From Niastella koreensis GR20-10 (GTDB lineage Bacteria; Bacteroidota; Bacteroidia; Chitinophagales; Chitinophagaceae): a stretch of 64,000 nucleotides of DNA. The notes beneath the pieces were generated by a model. That model was given only the letters and a program-made list of their open reading frames with translations. It did not search any database and was not told the DNA's origin. The stretch lies in contig NC_016609.1 of NCBI RefSeq assembly GCF_000246855.1, positions 7,204,744-7,268,743 of the forward strand, in the 5' to 3' direction. How positions within the stretch are numbered: position 1 is the first letter of the stretch; each line of letters starts with the position of its first letter. A program made the position numbers and the translations under genes. Below, one piece after another: positions 1 to 9,345 of this stretch.

Positions 1-2
1 GC

Positions 3-323
3 GTAATCAACTCATTTAACCCGGGAAATATACTGGGTGAAAAGAATTTTTACCGGTTCGGGAACACCTCCTTTTTACTGTTTGATGCACCATTGGACCT
101 TTCAAAATTTTACCCAAAAACCCCGATTGATATAATTATAGTTTCCAACAACCCTCCCATTCAAATTGCGCAAATAACGGGTGCATTTCAGTGCCGCCAA
201 TTTGTTTTTGACGCATCCAATCCCGCGTGGAAAGTAGCCAAATGGCAGCAGGAATGCGCCCAACTGGGGCTTGCCGCCTTTTCGGTAGCCGATAAGGGTG
301 CTTTTGTTTTCAACCTGTATTAA
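3..323 (+). CDS. comEC: ComEC/Rec2-family DNA uptake protein, C-terminal end (partial)
   Basis: Only the last 106 codons are present. The reading frame is open from the first bases of the window, so the start lies upstream, and the TTG at 93 is internal. The visible part has the alternating strands of the C-terminal metallo-beta-lactamase-like domain of Bacteroidota ComEC, ending with the typical stretch FVFDASNPAWK, then WQQECAQLGL and a closing KGAFVFNLY. ComEC forms the inner-membrane channel for incoming single-stranded DNA. The membrane domain cannot be seen here, so the assignment rests on this C-terminal pattern. The purH promoter starts inside its last codons. Confidence 0.6.
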   Translation, partial: VINSFNPGNILGEKNFYRFGNTSFLLFDAPLDLSKFYPKTPIDIIIVSNNPPIQIAQITGAFQCRQFVFDASNPAWKVAKWQQECAQLGLAAFSVADKGAFVFNLY

Positions 324-333
324 CCTACCTTTG
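303..333 (+). promoter_or_regulatory. Bacteroidota-type promoter of purH
   Basis: TTTG (303-306), a 19-nt spacer and TACCTTTG (326-333) match the Bacteroidota primary sigma factor consensus TTTG-N19-TAnnTTTG exactly. Transcription should begin near 340, giving a leader of about 77 nt before the purH ATG at 417. The -33 element lies in the last codons of the upstream ComEC-like gene. The leader shows no strong hairpin that would suggest a riboswitch. Confidence 0.7.
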
Positions 334-416
334 CGCCCTTAAATCAACTATTGATAAGCCATTGATGGTTGGTAATCCCCAATGTCCCTTTCACTACTTC
401 CGATTAAAATAAGCAT

Positions 417-1940
417 ATGACCAAAAAGATACAGTCTGCATTAATTTCCGTTTTTTATAAAGATGGCCTTGAACCGCTTGTAAAAGTGTTGCACGAGCAA
501 GGCATTACCATCTATTCAACTGGTGGTACTCAATCATTTATAGAAAAATTGGGCATTCCGGTGGTGCCAGTTGAAAACTTAACTACCTACCCTTCTATAT
601 TAGGTGGTCGGGTTAAAACCCTGCATCCTTCGGTTTTTGGAGGTATCCTGGGCCGCAGGGAGCTGGAATCGGACCTTCAGGAAATGAAGCAATACAACAT
701 TCCGGAAATTGACCTGGTTATTGTTGACCTGTATCCTTTTGAAGAAACTGTTGCCAGCACATCTGAAGAAAAACTGATCATCGAAAAAATTGACATCGGC
801 GGCCCTTCCATGATCCGCGGCGCAGCCAAAAACTTCAGCCATGTGACTGTTTTAGCAGCAAAATCTGATTACCAGGTACTGGCGGACATGCTGACTGCAC
901 AAAACGGCACTACCACCCTGGAACAACGCCGGGCTTTTGCCTCCAAAGCATTTCAAATTGTAGCCCATTACGATGTGGCTATTGCAAAATATTTCAACCC
1001 TGAAGGCGATCTGTACTTCCTGGAATCAATTCCCAGCCCCAAAACCATGCGGTATGGCGAAAACCCGCATCAAACCGGCGTGTTCTATGGCGAGCTGAAT
1101 CAACTCTTCGCTCAGCTGAATGGTAAAGAGCTTTCTTATAATAACCTGGTTGATGTGGATGCGGCGGTTCAATTGATCAATGATTTCGGTGCAAGCGAAA
1201 CCGGTTCTGTGTTCGCGATCATTAAACACACCAATGTTTGTGGTATTGCGTCAAGAGATACTGTGAAAGCTGCCTGGGATTCAGCATTGGCCGGCGATCC
1301 TGAAAGCGCTTTTGGCGGTGTGCTGGTTTGTAATAAACCCATTGACAAAGCTACTGCCGATGCTATTAATGAGATCTTCTTTGAAGTATTGATTGCACCT
1401 ACATTTAACGAGGACGCTTTGGCAGTGTTAAAATCAAAAAAGAACCGCATCCTGTTACAACAGAAATCTACTGCCAACCGTCCCAATCAATATAAATCAG
1501 TATTAAATGGTGTACTGGCACAAGGTGAAGATAAAGGCAATTACCTGGAGTGGAAAGAAGTAGGCGGCCGCGAAAGCAATGCAGGCGAAAAAAGCGATAT
1601 GGAATTCGCCAACATCGTTTGCAAACACCTGAAGTCAAACGCTATTGCACTGGTTAAAAATAAACAACTGATAGGTAAAGGCTGCGGACAAACCAGCCGT
1701 GTTGATGCCCTGCGTCATGCGCTGGAGAAAGCCCGTCAGTTTGAATTTGATCTGAATGGTGCTGTACTGGCAAGCGATGCCTTCTTCCCTTTCAATGATT
1801 GTGTGCAGTTAGGTCACGCAGCAGGCATCACCGCGTTTATTCAACCAGGCGGTTCTGTTCGCGACAAAGATTCTATCGAATACTGCCAGCAACACCAGTT
1901 GGCGATGGTTATGACTGGCATGCGCCATTTCAAACACTAA
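417..1940 (+). CDS. purH: Bifunctional AICAR formyltransferase / IMP cyclohydrolase PurH
   Basis: Catalyses the last two steps of de novo purine synthesis in the cytosol: formylation of AICAR to FAICAR with 10-formyl-THF, then ring closure to IMP. The 507 residues match the family length. The N-terminal MGS-like cyclohydrolase domain (about 1-145) carries STGGT and GGRVKTLHP. The C-terminal transformylase domain carries the catalytic Lys-His in IIKHTNVCG, plus RYGENPHQ and SDAFFPF. It stands alone behind its own promoter and ends in a hairpin terminator shared with the convergent gene. PurH is certain. Confidence 0.97.
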   Translation: MTKKIQSALISVFYKDGLEPLVKVLHEQGITIYSTGGTQSFIEKLGIPVVPVENLTTYPSILGGRVKTLHPSVFGGILGRRELESDLQEMKQYNIPEIDLVIVDLYPFEETVASTSEEKLIIEKIDIGGPSMIRGAAKNFSHVTVLAAKSDYQVLADMLTAQNGTTTLEQRRAFASKAFQIVAHYDVAIAKYFNPEGDLYFLESIPSPKTMRYGENPHQTGVFYGELNQLFAQLNGKELSYNNLVDVDAAVQLINDFGASETGSVFAIIKHTNVCGIASRDTVKAAWDSALAGDPESAFGGVLVCNKPIDKATADAINEIFFEVLIAPTFNEDALAVLKSKKNRILLQQKSTANRPNQYKSVLNGVLAQGEDKGNYLEWKEVGGRESNAGEKSDMEFANIVCKHLKSNAIALVKNKQLIGKGCGQTSRVDALRHALEKARQFEFDLNGAVLASDAFFPFNDCVQLGHAAGITAFIQPGGSVRDKDSIEYCQQHQLAMVMTGMRHFKH

Positions 1941-1964
1941 TTGTAACGATTATAATATAACATC

Positions 1965-1996
1965 AAAGGTCTGGCGGTATAGTCAGACCTTTTTTA
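1965..1996. terminator. Terminator between purH and the convergent deacetylase-like gene
   Basis: Stem AAAGGTCTG (1965-1973) pairs with CAGACCTTT (1984-1992) around a 10-nt loop, followed by a T run. The T run on one side and the A-rich flank on the other allow use in both directions. Confidence 0.75.
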
Positions 1997-1999
1997 TAT

Positions 2000-3325
2000 T
2001 TATTCATCGGTGTACGCATCCCAGTAAACCGTTTCTTTCATAAACAGTTCAAACATTTTTCGCCAGCCTTCGTATGCGGGGTCAGTACCTAAAATGAAGT
2101 TGTGCCAGATTGGAATAAATACGCCTTTACAACCTTTTACCCGCTCATAATACTGTAACAACTCATTGTATGTTTGCTGGGGATTTTGCTTTTGCTCAAA
2201 CAACGAATTGGCATCCATAAAACAAAATGGATAGATCATCAGCGAAGTAGCCTGCTCCTTTTGCAGATCGTACCAATAAAAAGGCGAACACACGGAGGCC
2301 CTGAAACCATTTATGGTGGGATAGCCCATGGAGAAATCTCTCTCAACACCCGCTTCTATTAACCGGCGGTAAGTTACAGGCATGGAAACACGAATATAAT
2401 GTTGCCGGCTGTGCGTGATTTTCTTATCACCCACCACTTCCAGCCACTCCACTTCTTCTTTTAACAAGGTAGCATCATCGCCGCTTTGCCAGGATGGATG
2501 CGCTCCTAAATGCCAGGTCCTGGCATAATAAGAAATGAGGTCGCGAAACGGCTTTTTATTACAGGCATTATTCTTATCGTATCTGCCAGTTTTTTTTGCT
2601 GCCAGGAAAAAGAAGTAAGGCTTCATGCGGCAGTATAAATGCCAGGCATCCAGCCACTCAAAACAATCGAAGGGATCTTTCCGTTTGCCACGCAATACCA
2701 GCCATCTGTCTTTTACCCTACCCCACTCCCTTTTGCGAATGGAATTATAAAAGCCCCCTATAGTTCGCAACCAGCCTTTATGCAGGTAAGACCAGGCGAT
2801 GTCAACATCATATGTTAGTAAACATTTAAACTGCGCCGGTTTAAAAACCAATTCAGGGAATTTGTACTCCAATGCTTTTTTAAACAACTGAAGCCAGTAA
2901 TTTATCAACGGTTGCGTTAAAAAATGTTCCCGATGCGCAAGGGAATTGATATGGGCATAACGGCCATATTCATCTATGGCATGAGGCAGGTATTCTTCGT
3001 ATCGGCTCAGTAAATAAAAGGAAGCCGCAAAAATATCAAACGGGAAATCGCCTGATGTTTCAAAAAAAGCCTTGTAAAAATTAACCTCAAAACATTCAAA
3101 GTGCTGGGGATGGATATCCGTTTCAAAAAGCAGATGGGTGCTCCGTAAAAAGAATTCGTCGTCTGCAAACTCCTGGGCCGAATAGTTTAAGCGGGGTTGT
3201 TTTGATGCTTTGAATAAGGCTGCATCGGTAGTAATGGCAATGCCTTCATCAAATAACTCCTTACCAATAAAGTCAACGATGTATTGCAGCCGTGGCGTTA
3301 TGGTATGGGTGTATAGAAGTAGCAT
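2000..3325 (-). CDS. Polysaccharide deacetylase-like protein (DUF7033-type N-terminus)
   Basis: About 441 residues from the ATG at 3325. A longer frame to 3445 would overlap the lutB-like gene and has an unnatural basic N-terminus, so I prefer the internal start. The N-terminal half resembles the DUF7033 region that precedes NodB-type deacetylase domains in Bacteroidota. The second half has the NodB-like first motif TYDVD (near residue 176) and a GAHPSW segment where a metal-binding His would lie. Such proteins are thought to remove acetyl groups from surface glycans, but neither substrate nor activity can be read from the sequence. No signal peptide is seen. It follows the lutB-like gene by 70 bp on the same strand. 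Confidence 0.6.
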   Translation of the reverse strand: MLLLYTHTITPRLQYIVDFIGKELFDEGIAITTDAALFKASKQPRLNYSAQEFADDEFFLRSTHLLFETDIHPQHFECFEVNFYKAFFETSGDFPFDIFAASFYLLSRYEEYLPHAIDEYGRYAHINSLAHREHFLTQPLINYWLQLFKKALEYKFPELVFKPAQFKCLLTYDVDIAWSYLHKGWLRTIGGFYNSIRKREWGRVKDRWLVLRGKRKDPFDCFEWLDAWHLYCRMKPYFFFLAAKKTGRYDKNNACNKKPFRDLISYYARTWHLGAHPSWQSGDDATLLKEEVEWLEVVGDKKITHSRQHYIRVSMPVTYRRLIEAGVERDFSMGYPTINGFRASVCSPFYWYDLQKEQATSLMIYPFCFMDANSLFEQKQNPQQTYNELLQYYERVKGCKGVFIPIWHNFILGTDPAYEGWRKMFELFMKETVYWDAYTDE

Positions 3326-3395
3326 CAGAGGCTGCAAAATAAAAAAGTCAACGGTAATAGTTGACTTTTTTAGATATCTTTTTGAGTAAGTATAC

Positions 3396-4772
3396 CTACT
3401 TACCTTTCTTCTCTTTCCACATTTCATTAAATGTCTTACCCGCAAAGTTCAGGTCAGCACGGTGGGTGGTCCAGCCCTTGAACACCTTATTCACCATCCA
3501 GTTCTTCAACTTCTGGTTACCCATATTATACATGTTCCGGTGCAGGGTGGCTTGTTTCCATACTTTCCAGGCTACCTTTTCGCCCCAGCTATAGTCGCCT
3601 TCTACCACTGCATCGTGACGGTTCTCCAGCAATATCTCGTGCAGGTTGATCTTTACCGCACATACCTCAGTACAGTTACCACACAGGGACGAGGCATAGC
3701 TTAAGTGTTTCCACTCCTCCAGCCCTTTCAATTGTGGGGTAATTACCGCGCCAATAGGGCCGCTGTAAGTGGTTTCGTACGCATGGCCTCCAATGTTCTT
3801 ATAAACCGGACAAGCGTTCAAACAGGCGCCACAACGTATGCAATACAGGCTTTCGCGGGTGCGCTCATTGGCCAGGATGTTCGTGCGGCCATTATCGAGC
3901 AATATTACATACATTTCATCGGGACCATCGGGTTCTCCCGCCTGCCTTGGTCCCGAAACAATGGTATTATAAGAAGTGATCTGCTGGCCCGTACCATAGG
4001 TTGCCAGCAATGGCCAAAAAAGCGCCAGGTCATTCATGGAAGGGATCACCTTTTCAATACCGGTAATAACGATATGTGTTTTGGGGAAGGCGTTACTTAA
4101 ACGGGCATTCCCCTCATTTTCGCTTATAGCCACCCCACCAATATCTGCCAGAATAAAGTTGGCGCCGGTAATACCTACCTCAGCCTGCACATACTTTTCC
4201 CTCAATACATCACGGGCCACCAGGGTTAGTTGTTGGGCAGATAAATTTGGCGCTACATGCAATTTCTCTGCAAATAATTTGGCAATGTCTTCCCGGCTTT
4301 TGTGCATGGCCGGGGTAACAATATGATAAGGAGGTTCGCCATCCAGCTGTTGAATATATTCACCCAGGTCAGTTTCAACGCTTTCAATACCATGTTCTTC
4401 CAGGTGATCGTTCAGGTGAATTTCTTCCGTCACCATACTTTTGCTCTTCACTACGGTTTTGCAATTCTTCGCCTTGCAAATTTTCAGTACTTCCTCCACA
4501 GCCTGCTTCGCATCTTCGGCCCAGATCACCTTTCCACCGCGTTTGGTCAACAGCGCTTCAAACTGCTCCAGGTTTTTATCGAGGTTCTCAATTGCCCGCC
4601 ATTTTACATTTTTGGCCCTTTCGCGCGCCAGGTGAACATCTGTAAACTGCGTTTTGCCAAGCGGTACAGTGGCATTATACTTACCTATATTGAAATTTAT
4701 TTTCCTTCTGTGTTCCAGATCAGCAGCCTTAATGGTGCTTTTCGCCATGAAAGAGGATGAATGTTCGCTCAT
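3396..4772 (-). CDS. lutB: LutB-like iron-sulfur protein (lactate utilisation)
   Basis: Resembles LutB, the Fe-S subunit of the LutABC L-lactate oxidising system. The 458 residues contain an N-terminal LUD domain (about 50-290), then two ferredoxin-like clusters: CIRCGACLNACP and CGNCTEVCAVKI, fitting two 4Fe-4S centres. A C-terminal segment follows with WKVWKQATLHRNMYNMG, typical of the family. lutA and lutC are not in the window, so the partners must lie elsewhere or the protein acts in another redox chain. The start is 18 bp after the DUF3109 gene, so the two are probably cotranscribed. A second possible start is eight codons downstream. Confidence 0.85.
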   Translation of the reverse strand: MSEHSSSFMAKSTIKAADLEHRRKINFNIGKYNATVPLGKTQFTDVHLARERAKNVKWRAIENLDKNLEQFEALLTKRGGKVIWAEDAKQAVEEVLKICKAKNCKTVVKSKSMVTEEIHLNDHLEEHGIESVETDLGEYIQQLDGEPPYHIVTPAMHKSREDIAKLFAEKLHVAPNLSAQQLTLVARDVLREKYVQAEVGITGANFILADIGGVAISENEGNARLSNAFPKTHIVITGIEKVIPSMNDLALFWPLLATYGTGQQITSYNTIVSGPRQAGEPDGPDEMYVILLDNGRTNILANERTRESLYCIRCGACLNACPVYKNIGGHAYETTYSGPIGAVITPQLKGLEEWKHLSYASSLCGNCTEVCAVKINLHEILLENRHDAVVEGDYSWGEKVAWKVWKQATLHRNMYNMGNQKLKNWMVNKVFKGWTTHRADLNFAGKTFNEMWKEKKGK

Positions 4773-4790
4773 TCTCAGTTCTTTTAAGTG

Positions 4791-5387
4791 TTATTTGCTT
4801 TTGTCAGATTTAAACTCTGTGGCGGCTTTTTCCAGGGCATTATAAAAGTCTTCGCCGTATTTGCGAACAATGGGTTCTTTCAGGAATTTGTAAACCGGCA
4901 CTTTTAATTTCTTGCCCAGGGAGCAGGCCGGGCTGCACAAGGTAGGCCGGGGCTCATAGTTCATGCGGTCGTAATCGCCCTTTTTGCCTGTTTTTTGAAT
5001 TATTGGGAAGAAATGACAGCTAATGGGCTTTTTCCAGTTTATAACCCCATCGTTATAAGCCTGTTCAAAGGCACATTTAATAATGCCTTTCTCGTCGCGG
5101 GTTCCATACACGCAGATCTCGTTATCACCACCCAGGGTGGGTGTTACCCAGCCAAATTCTCTATGATAAACGTATTTGCCTTTACGCTCTATCTCGGCTA
5201 TAGAAGCCGGGGTGAGATAGGGTTTTATTTTTTCGTACAGGCTGATCATCAAATCCAGCTCCTCGTCCTCAAGCGGGGCGCCGGCATCTCCTTCTTCACA
5301 ACAACCGCCTTTACATTTGTTAAGGTCGCACACAAATTGCGCTTCTGCAATTTCATCGCTGATCAACACTTTGTCTACTACTATCAC
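4791..5387 (-). CDS. DUF3109 family protein, cysteine-rich
   Basis: 198 residues with the conserved cysteine pattern of DUF3109: CDLNKCKGGCC near the N-terminus, a central ISCHFFPI segment and a C-terminal CSPACSLG. The pattern suggests a metal or Fe-S site, comparable to the YkgJ-type zinc/iron chelating families. The function is unknown. It lies directly upstream of the LutB-like gene on the same strand, which hints at a redox or Fe-S link, but this neighbourhood alone proves nothing. Confidence 0.75.
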   Translation of the reverse strand: MIVVDKVLISDEIAEAQFVCDLNKCKGGCCEEGDAGAPLEDEELDLMISLYEKIKPYLTPASIAEIERKGKYVYHREFGWVTPTLGGDNEICVYGTRDEKGIIKCAFEQAYNDGVINWKKPISCHFFPIIQKTGKKGDYDRMNYEPRPTLCSPACSLGKKLKVPVYKFLKEPIVRKYGEDFYNALEKAATEFKSDKSK

Positions 5388-5480
5388 TTAAAAAGGTTTT
5401 AAAACGTAAAATTAAACATAAACTGGCTGCAGGCGCTGGTAAAGTTTTACCGGAATCTGGCATTTACAGGCCCGGGCCTG

Positions 5481-6074
5481 TTATTTCCACCTGAAGGTAT
5501 TGATAAGGTGTTTCATATCGTCCTGTAAAAAGTTGTTAACCACGCCCAGGGAATCCTCATTGGGGCTGGCGTCAAAATACAGGGCGCCGCGTAAAAAATG
5601 CTTTGTAGAGTCGGTTACAAAGAATTGTTTGGCAGTTGCAGCATTACCACCTACTGAAAAGAACACCCCACCTACCCCGTTGGGCGTATGCATGGCCGAG
5701 TCAACGATCTCTGTGGCGCGGCTGCTGTGTTTATAGGTCATATTGTAGGCGTCGTTCACCAGCTTGTTCAGGTCGGTGTTGCCTATCTCTTTATAACTGA
5801 TATAAATTTTTCCATGAAACCGGGGAAAGTCGATATTGATCCAGTAAGGGTTCTCAGGTTTATCTTCAAAAAAGCTGGTATCTTTTAAAACGTTAGCATA
5901 TACAGGGTATTCAAAGGTGTAAGGGTACCCCGGCTGCTCAAACACCTTGTATTCATGTTTGGGAAAATCAATCTTGAAATATCCTTTCCGTTTGGGAGTG
6001 TATGGACTATTGCAGGCGACTACCGAGATCAGTAAAACGATAAAGGGAACGTACTTTAACAGCGCTGTTTTCAT
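5481..6074 (-). CDS. gldD: Gliding motility lipoprotein GldD
   Basis: 197-residue lipoprotein with a signal peptide ending in the lipobox ISVVAC (Cys about 21). Family features are KRKGYFKIDFPKHEY soon after the Cys and the central NPYWINIDFPRFHGKI. GldD is one of the gld proteins required for gliding in Flavobacterium johnsoniae and is widely kept in Bacteroidota, including non-gliding ones. It begins 7 bp after gldE, and the order mutY-ssb-gldE-gldD is a known Bacteroidota arrangement. Confidence 0.93.
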   Translation of the reverse strand: MKTALLKYVPFIVLLISVVACNSPYTPKRKGYFKIDFPKHEYKVFEQPGYPYTFEYPVYANVLKDTSFFEDKPENPYWINIDFPRFHGKIYISYKEIGNTDLNKLVNDAYNMTYKHSSRATEIVDSAMHTPNGVGGVFFSVGGNAATAKQFFVTDSTKHFLRGALYFDASPNEDSLGVVNNFLQDDMKHLINTFRWK

Positions 6075-6081
6075 TTATGGT

Positions 6082-7434
6082 CTAGCTAACTTGTTTATCC
6101 TGTTTAATATTGATGGTTACTTTTATCTTGCGAATGCGGTTGCGGTCTACTTCCAGGGCCACAAAATCAAAATCGCCCACGGTAGCGGTGTCATTTACTT
6201 TTGGGATTTCTCCCACCAGTTCTAACATCAGGCCGGCCATGGAATCGCTGTCGCCTTTTACCTGGTCAAACGTATCCTCAGCCAGGTTCATCATTTTGCA
6301 GGCATCGTGTATCATGGTGCGGCCTTCAAAAATATATGTGTGTTCGTCTATTTTCTTGATGCCGGTTTCTTCTTCATCAAACTCGTCCCTGATGTCGCCA
6401 ATGATCTCTTCCAGTATGTCTTCCAGGGTAACAATACCACTGGTACCCCCAAACTCATCTACCACCACGGCAAAGTGCACATGCCTGGTTTGAAATTCTT
6501 TCAGGAGGTCTTCAATGTGCTTTTGTTCGTGTACAAAGAATGGCGGCCGAACAACAACATGCCAGTCAAAATTATCAGCTTCGTTCAAATACGGTAACAG
6601 GTCCTTGGTGTGAACAATACCAACAATATCGTCAAGGCTTTTGCGGTACACTGGCAGGCGGGAATAATGCAGTTCTTCCACCTTTCTTTTCAACGCCTGA
6701 AAACTGGCTTCGTATTCAATCCCGTTTACATCCAGCCGGGTGCGCATGATCTGCTTTACCGTAATGTTGGGGAATTTATAAATACCGGCCAGTATACGTT
6801 GCTCTTCTTCTTCGTGTATGGTGCTTTTAATTGCCTGTTCCAGTTGCTGGTGGGTATAGGCCCGTGAAGCTTTGCCGCCTAACAGCGATTCCAGCCCGCC
6901 AGAGATCCTGAGCAGCCACGTAGAGATCCGTTTGAACATGTAAAAGATCACTTCTACCAGAAAGGAAGCTTCGTAGGCGGAGCGAAGGTTATTTTGCGAG
7001 GCCCGTACTTTGGGCAGTATCTCGCCAAAAAGTATAATCAGGGAAGAAATAATAACCAGTTTTATCCCATATGCTACCCACATGGACAAATTGCCGGGTT
7101 TTATTATCAGCACCTGGTCAATAAAAAAGTTGAGCAGGATGATAATGGCAATGTTCACCAGGGTATTAGAGATCATCAGGGAAGCCTGCAGGGCCCTGGG
7201 CTCTTCCAACAGGGAGGCAATTCTTTTCCAGCCGGTATCCTGCTTTGTCTTGAGCATATTAATATCCCGGTACGTAAGGGAAAAGAACGCCATTTCAGCA
7301 CCGGATATAAAAAAAGATAGCAGTAATAACACCAGCACTGCGGCGGCCAGCAGAGTGGTAGCCTGTACGTTGGTCACCATCCACAGCAGCTTGAACACAT
7401 ACTCAAATCCAAAAATCAACAAAGGCTTATCCAA
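6082..7434 (-). CDS. gldE: Gliding motility-associated protein GldE (CBS/CorC_HlyC membrane protein)
   Basis: 450 residues in the CNNM/CorC-HlyC layout: an N-terminal DUF21 membrane domain with about four helices (residues 20-190, including FISGAEMAFFSL), a pair of CBS domains (about 210-340, with IVGIVHTKDLLPYL and FGGTSGIVTLEDILEEIIG), and a C-terminal CorC_HlyC domain. Relatives transport or sense divalent cations. GldE is functionally linked to GldB in Flavobacterium gliding. It is coupled to gldD by a 7-bp gap. GldE is preferred over a generic hemolysin-like name because of this linkage. Confidence 0.9.
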   Translation of the reverse strand: MDKPLLIFGFEYVFKLLWMVTNVQATTLLAAAVLVLLLLSFFISGAEMAFFSLTYRDINMLKTKQDTGWKRIASLLEEPRALQASLMISNTLVNIAIIILLNFFIDQVLIIKPGNLSMWVAYGIKLVIISSLIILFGEILPKVRASQNNLRSAYEASFLVEVIFYMFKRISTWLLRISGGLESLLGGKASRAYTHQQLEQAIKSTIHEEEEQRILAGIYKFPNITVKQIMRTRLDVNGIEYEASFQALKRKVEELHYSRLPVYRKSLDDIVGIVHTKDLLPYLNEADNFDWHVVVRPPFFVHEQKHIEDLLKEFQTRHVHFAVVVDEFGGTSGIVTLEDILEEIIGDIRDEFDEEETGIKKIDEHTYIFEGRTMIHDACKMMNLAEDTFDQVKGDSDSMAGLMLELVGEIPKVNDTATVGDFDFVALEVDRNRIRKIKVTINIKQDKQVS

Positions 7435-7524
7435 AACTTGGGGTTTTCATGAATAAAATTGATCTCATCAAATCGAATTGCATCCCAGTCGTTAAATCCT
7501 TAATTAACAAAGTTAATCAGAAAG

Positions 7525-7567
7525 GGGGCGATTAAAAGCAATTTTATACTTCTTTAATCGGCCCCCT
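7525..7567. terminator. Hairpin between ssb and gldE
   Basis: GGGGGCGATTAAA (7525-7537) pairs with TTTAATCGGCCCCC (7554-7567) with one bulged base and a 16-nt loop. It lies 40 bp beyond the ssb stop, so it may limit ssb transcripts reaching gldE. There is no long T run, so it may also be an mRNA-stabilising structure. Confidence 0.5.
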
Positions 7568-7606
7568 GCTGATTTTATTTTTGAACCGCAAAAATAATGG
7601 GTTGGG

Positions 7607-8056
7607 TTAGAATGGCAAATCCTGGGATGGGGTATCACCTATGGGTGGTATATCGGCACTGTTAAATCCCTCTACATTGTCGCTATGAGGCGTGGTAGTG
7701 CCATGTGAGCCATGCGTGGCATCGGCCCTTTTATCCAGCATGATCAGGTTGTCGCCTACGACTTCGGTTGCAAATTTTTTGTTGCCTTCCTTATCTTCCC
7801 AGCTACGAGTGCGGAGTCTGCCCTCTATGTATACCAGGCTGCCCTTGTGCAGGTACTTTTGCGCCAGTTCTGCCAGTCCTCTCCAAAGTACCACGGTATG
7901 CCATTCTGTTTGAGAAATGAGCTTGCCCGATCTGTCTTTAAATGTTTCGGTGGTCGCCAAAGGAAATTTTGCTACGGCAATATGTCCCTCAAGGTGCTGT
8001 GTATCCGGGTCCTTTCCTAAATTACCAATTAGCATTACCCTGTTTACTCCTCTCAT
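7607..8056 (-). CDS. ssb: Single-stranded DNA-binding protein
   Basis: 149 residues. The OB-fold (about 1-105) starts with MRGVNRVMLIGNLGKDP and holds WHTVVLWRGLAE and KGSLVYIEGRLRTRSW, all characteristic of bacterial SSB. A flexible linker follows, and the protein ends in DLPF, the acidic-hydrophobic tip that recruits replication and repair partners. It protects ssDNA in replication, repair and recombination. It lies between mutY and gldE, as in many Bacteroidota. Confidence 0.96.
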   Translation of the reverse strand: MRGVNRVMLIGNLGKDPDTQHLEGHIAVAKFPLATTETFKDRSGKLISQTEWHTVVLWRGLAELAQKYLHKGSLVYIEGRLRTRSWEDKEGNKKFATEVVGDNLIMLDKRADATHGSHGTTTPHSDNVEGFNSADIPPIGDTPSQDLPF

Positions 8057-8274
8057 AGATGGTAAGTTTGATGTTAATAATCGTCTGCGCCTTATTATTC
8101 CTTTTTAAAGTTAAATTTTTTAATAGAAAAAAATAGATTTTTTTAGCCTGATTATGACCCGGATACCCATCTGTAGTGACTTTCACAAATAGTATAGTTT
8201 TTCCCATGTATTAACACCGGTATATAATAGTGCCTGTAGGCACATATGAACGATAATAAAGATTCCTAACGGCG

Positions 8275-9345
8275 TTAAAACAACTGGGCCGGGGAAGCAG
8301 GCTCTCCCAAAAACGTGGTTATAACCCGGGGAAAGGCATAATTGACGAGTTGCTTCTTATCTATTAGTGAATAATTACTCAAAGTGGGTAATGCTTCCTG
8401 TACCCTGATCTTTATGAACCGGCCATGAATAGTTTGATGGGTCAGTTGCTGACGGTATATACGGCTGATGCTTTCTATTTGGAATGGCGTACCATTTACC
8501 AGCTTCTTCAAAAATGGCAGCCTGGGAGTAATATCATCAGCTGCCTTGGGCGATTCAAACAAAACAAACTCAAATAAATTTTCCCATATGTCCTTAGCCG
8601 TTCTTTGCTTTATATACCACTTGCCTTTGTACTCAATGATAAAGTAATAGAACCACCGTTCCCTGCGGATAATTGCCTTTTGCTTAACCGGCAGCTGCGT
8701 TACTGTTTGTTGCTTAAACGCTTCACAGGCTTTGTTCTGCACACAATCGCTGCACAATGGGTTTTGTGGTTTGCATATCACCGCGCCAAAGTCCATAATG
8801 GCCTGGTTGTAGGTGCCAGGTTCATCCAATTGTAATAACGACTGAGCAAGGGTCTGAAATTCCTTTTTGCCTGCGGTTGTATCGATAGGTGTGGCAATTC
8901 CAAAGTAACGGGCCAGTACGCGCTGCACATTGCCATCGACTACTGCATGTGGTGCATTGAACGCAAATGAGGAAACGGCCGCCGCCGTGTACGGACCAAT
9001 ACCAGGCAGGGCTTTTATTTCATCGTATGTATCGGGGAACTTTCCCTTATAGTCACTGGCTATTTTACGGGCTGAAGCAATCAGATTTTTACAACGGCTA
9101 TAATAACCGAGCCCTTCCCACATCTTAAAAACTTTTTCATCATTTGCTTTTGCCAGATGCATTACTGTTGGAAATGCAGCAATGAATTTTTCATAATAAC
9201 TCCAGCCTTGTTCAACTCTTGTTTGTTGCAGTATAATTTCGCTCAGCCATATTTTATATGGGTCTTTCTCACCTTTCCATGGCATGGCTCTGTTGTTACT
9301 GTTCTTATTCCATTGTAATAACCTACGCGTAAAATCAGGTTTCAT
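8275..9345 (-). CDS. mutY: A/G-specific adenine glycosylase MutY
   Basis: Removes adenine mispaired with 8-oxoguanine. The 356 residues have the HhH-GPD fold with LPGIGPYTAAAV (helix-hairpin-helix), catalytic Glu36 in LSEIILQQTRVEQ and Asp137 in VVDGNVQRV. The 4Fe-4S loop has C191, C198, C201 and C207 with the usual C-x6-C-x2-C-x5-C spacing. The C-terminal third is a NUDIX-like domain that recognises 8-oxoG. It is the first gene of the minus-strand run towards ssb; its 218-bp gap to ssb suggests ssb has a separate promoter. Confidence 0.96.
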   Translation of the reverse strand: MKPDFTRRLLQWNKNSNNRAMPWKGEKDPYKIWLSEIILQQTRVEQGWSYYEKFIAAFPTVMHLAKANDEKVFKMWEGLGYYSRCKNLIASARKIASDYKGKFPDTYDEIKALPGIGPYTAAAVSSFAFNAPHAVVDGNVQRVLARYFGIATPIDTTAGKKEFQTLAQSLLQLDEPGTYNQAIMDFGAVICKPQNPLCSDCVQNKACEAFKQQTVTQLPVKQKAIIRRERWFYYFIIEYKGKWYIKQRTAKDIWENLFEFVLFESPKAADDITPRLPFLKKLVNGTPFQIESISRIYRQQLTHQTIHGRFIKIRVQEALPTLSNYSLIDKKQLVNYAFPRVITTFLGEPASPAQLF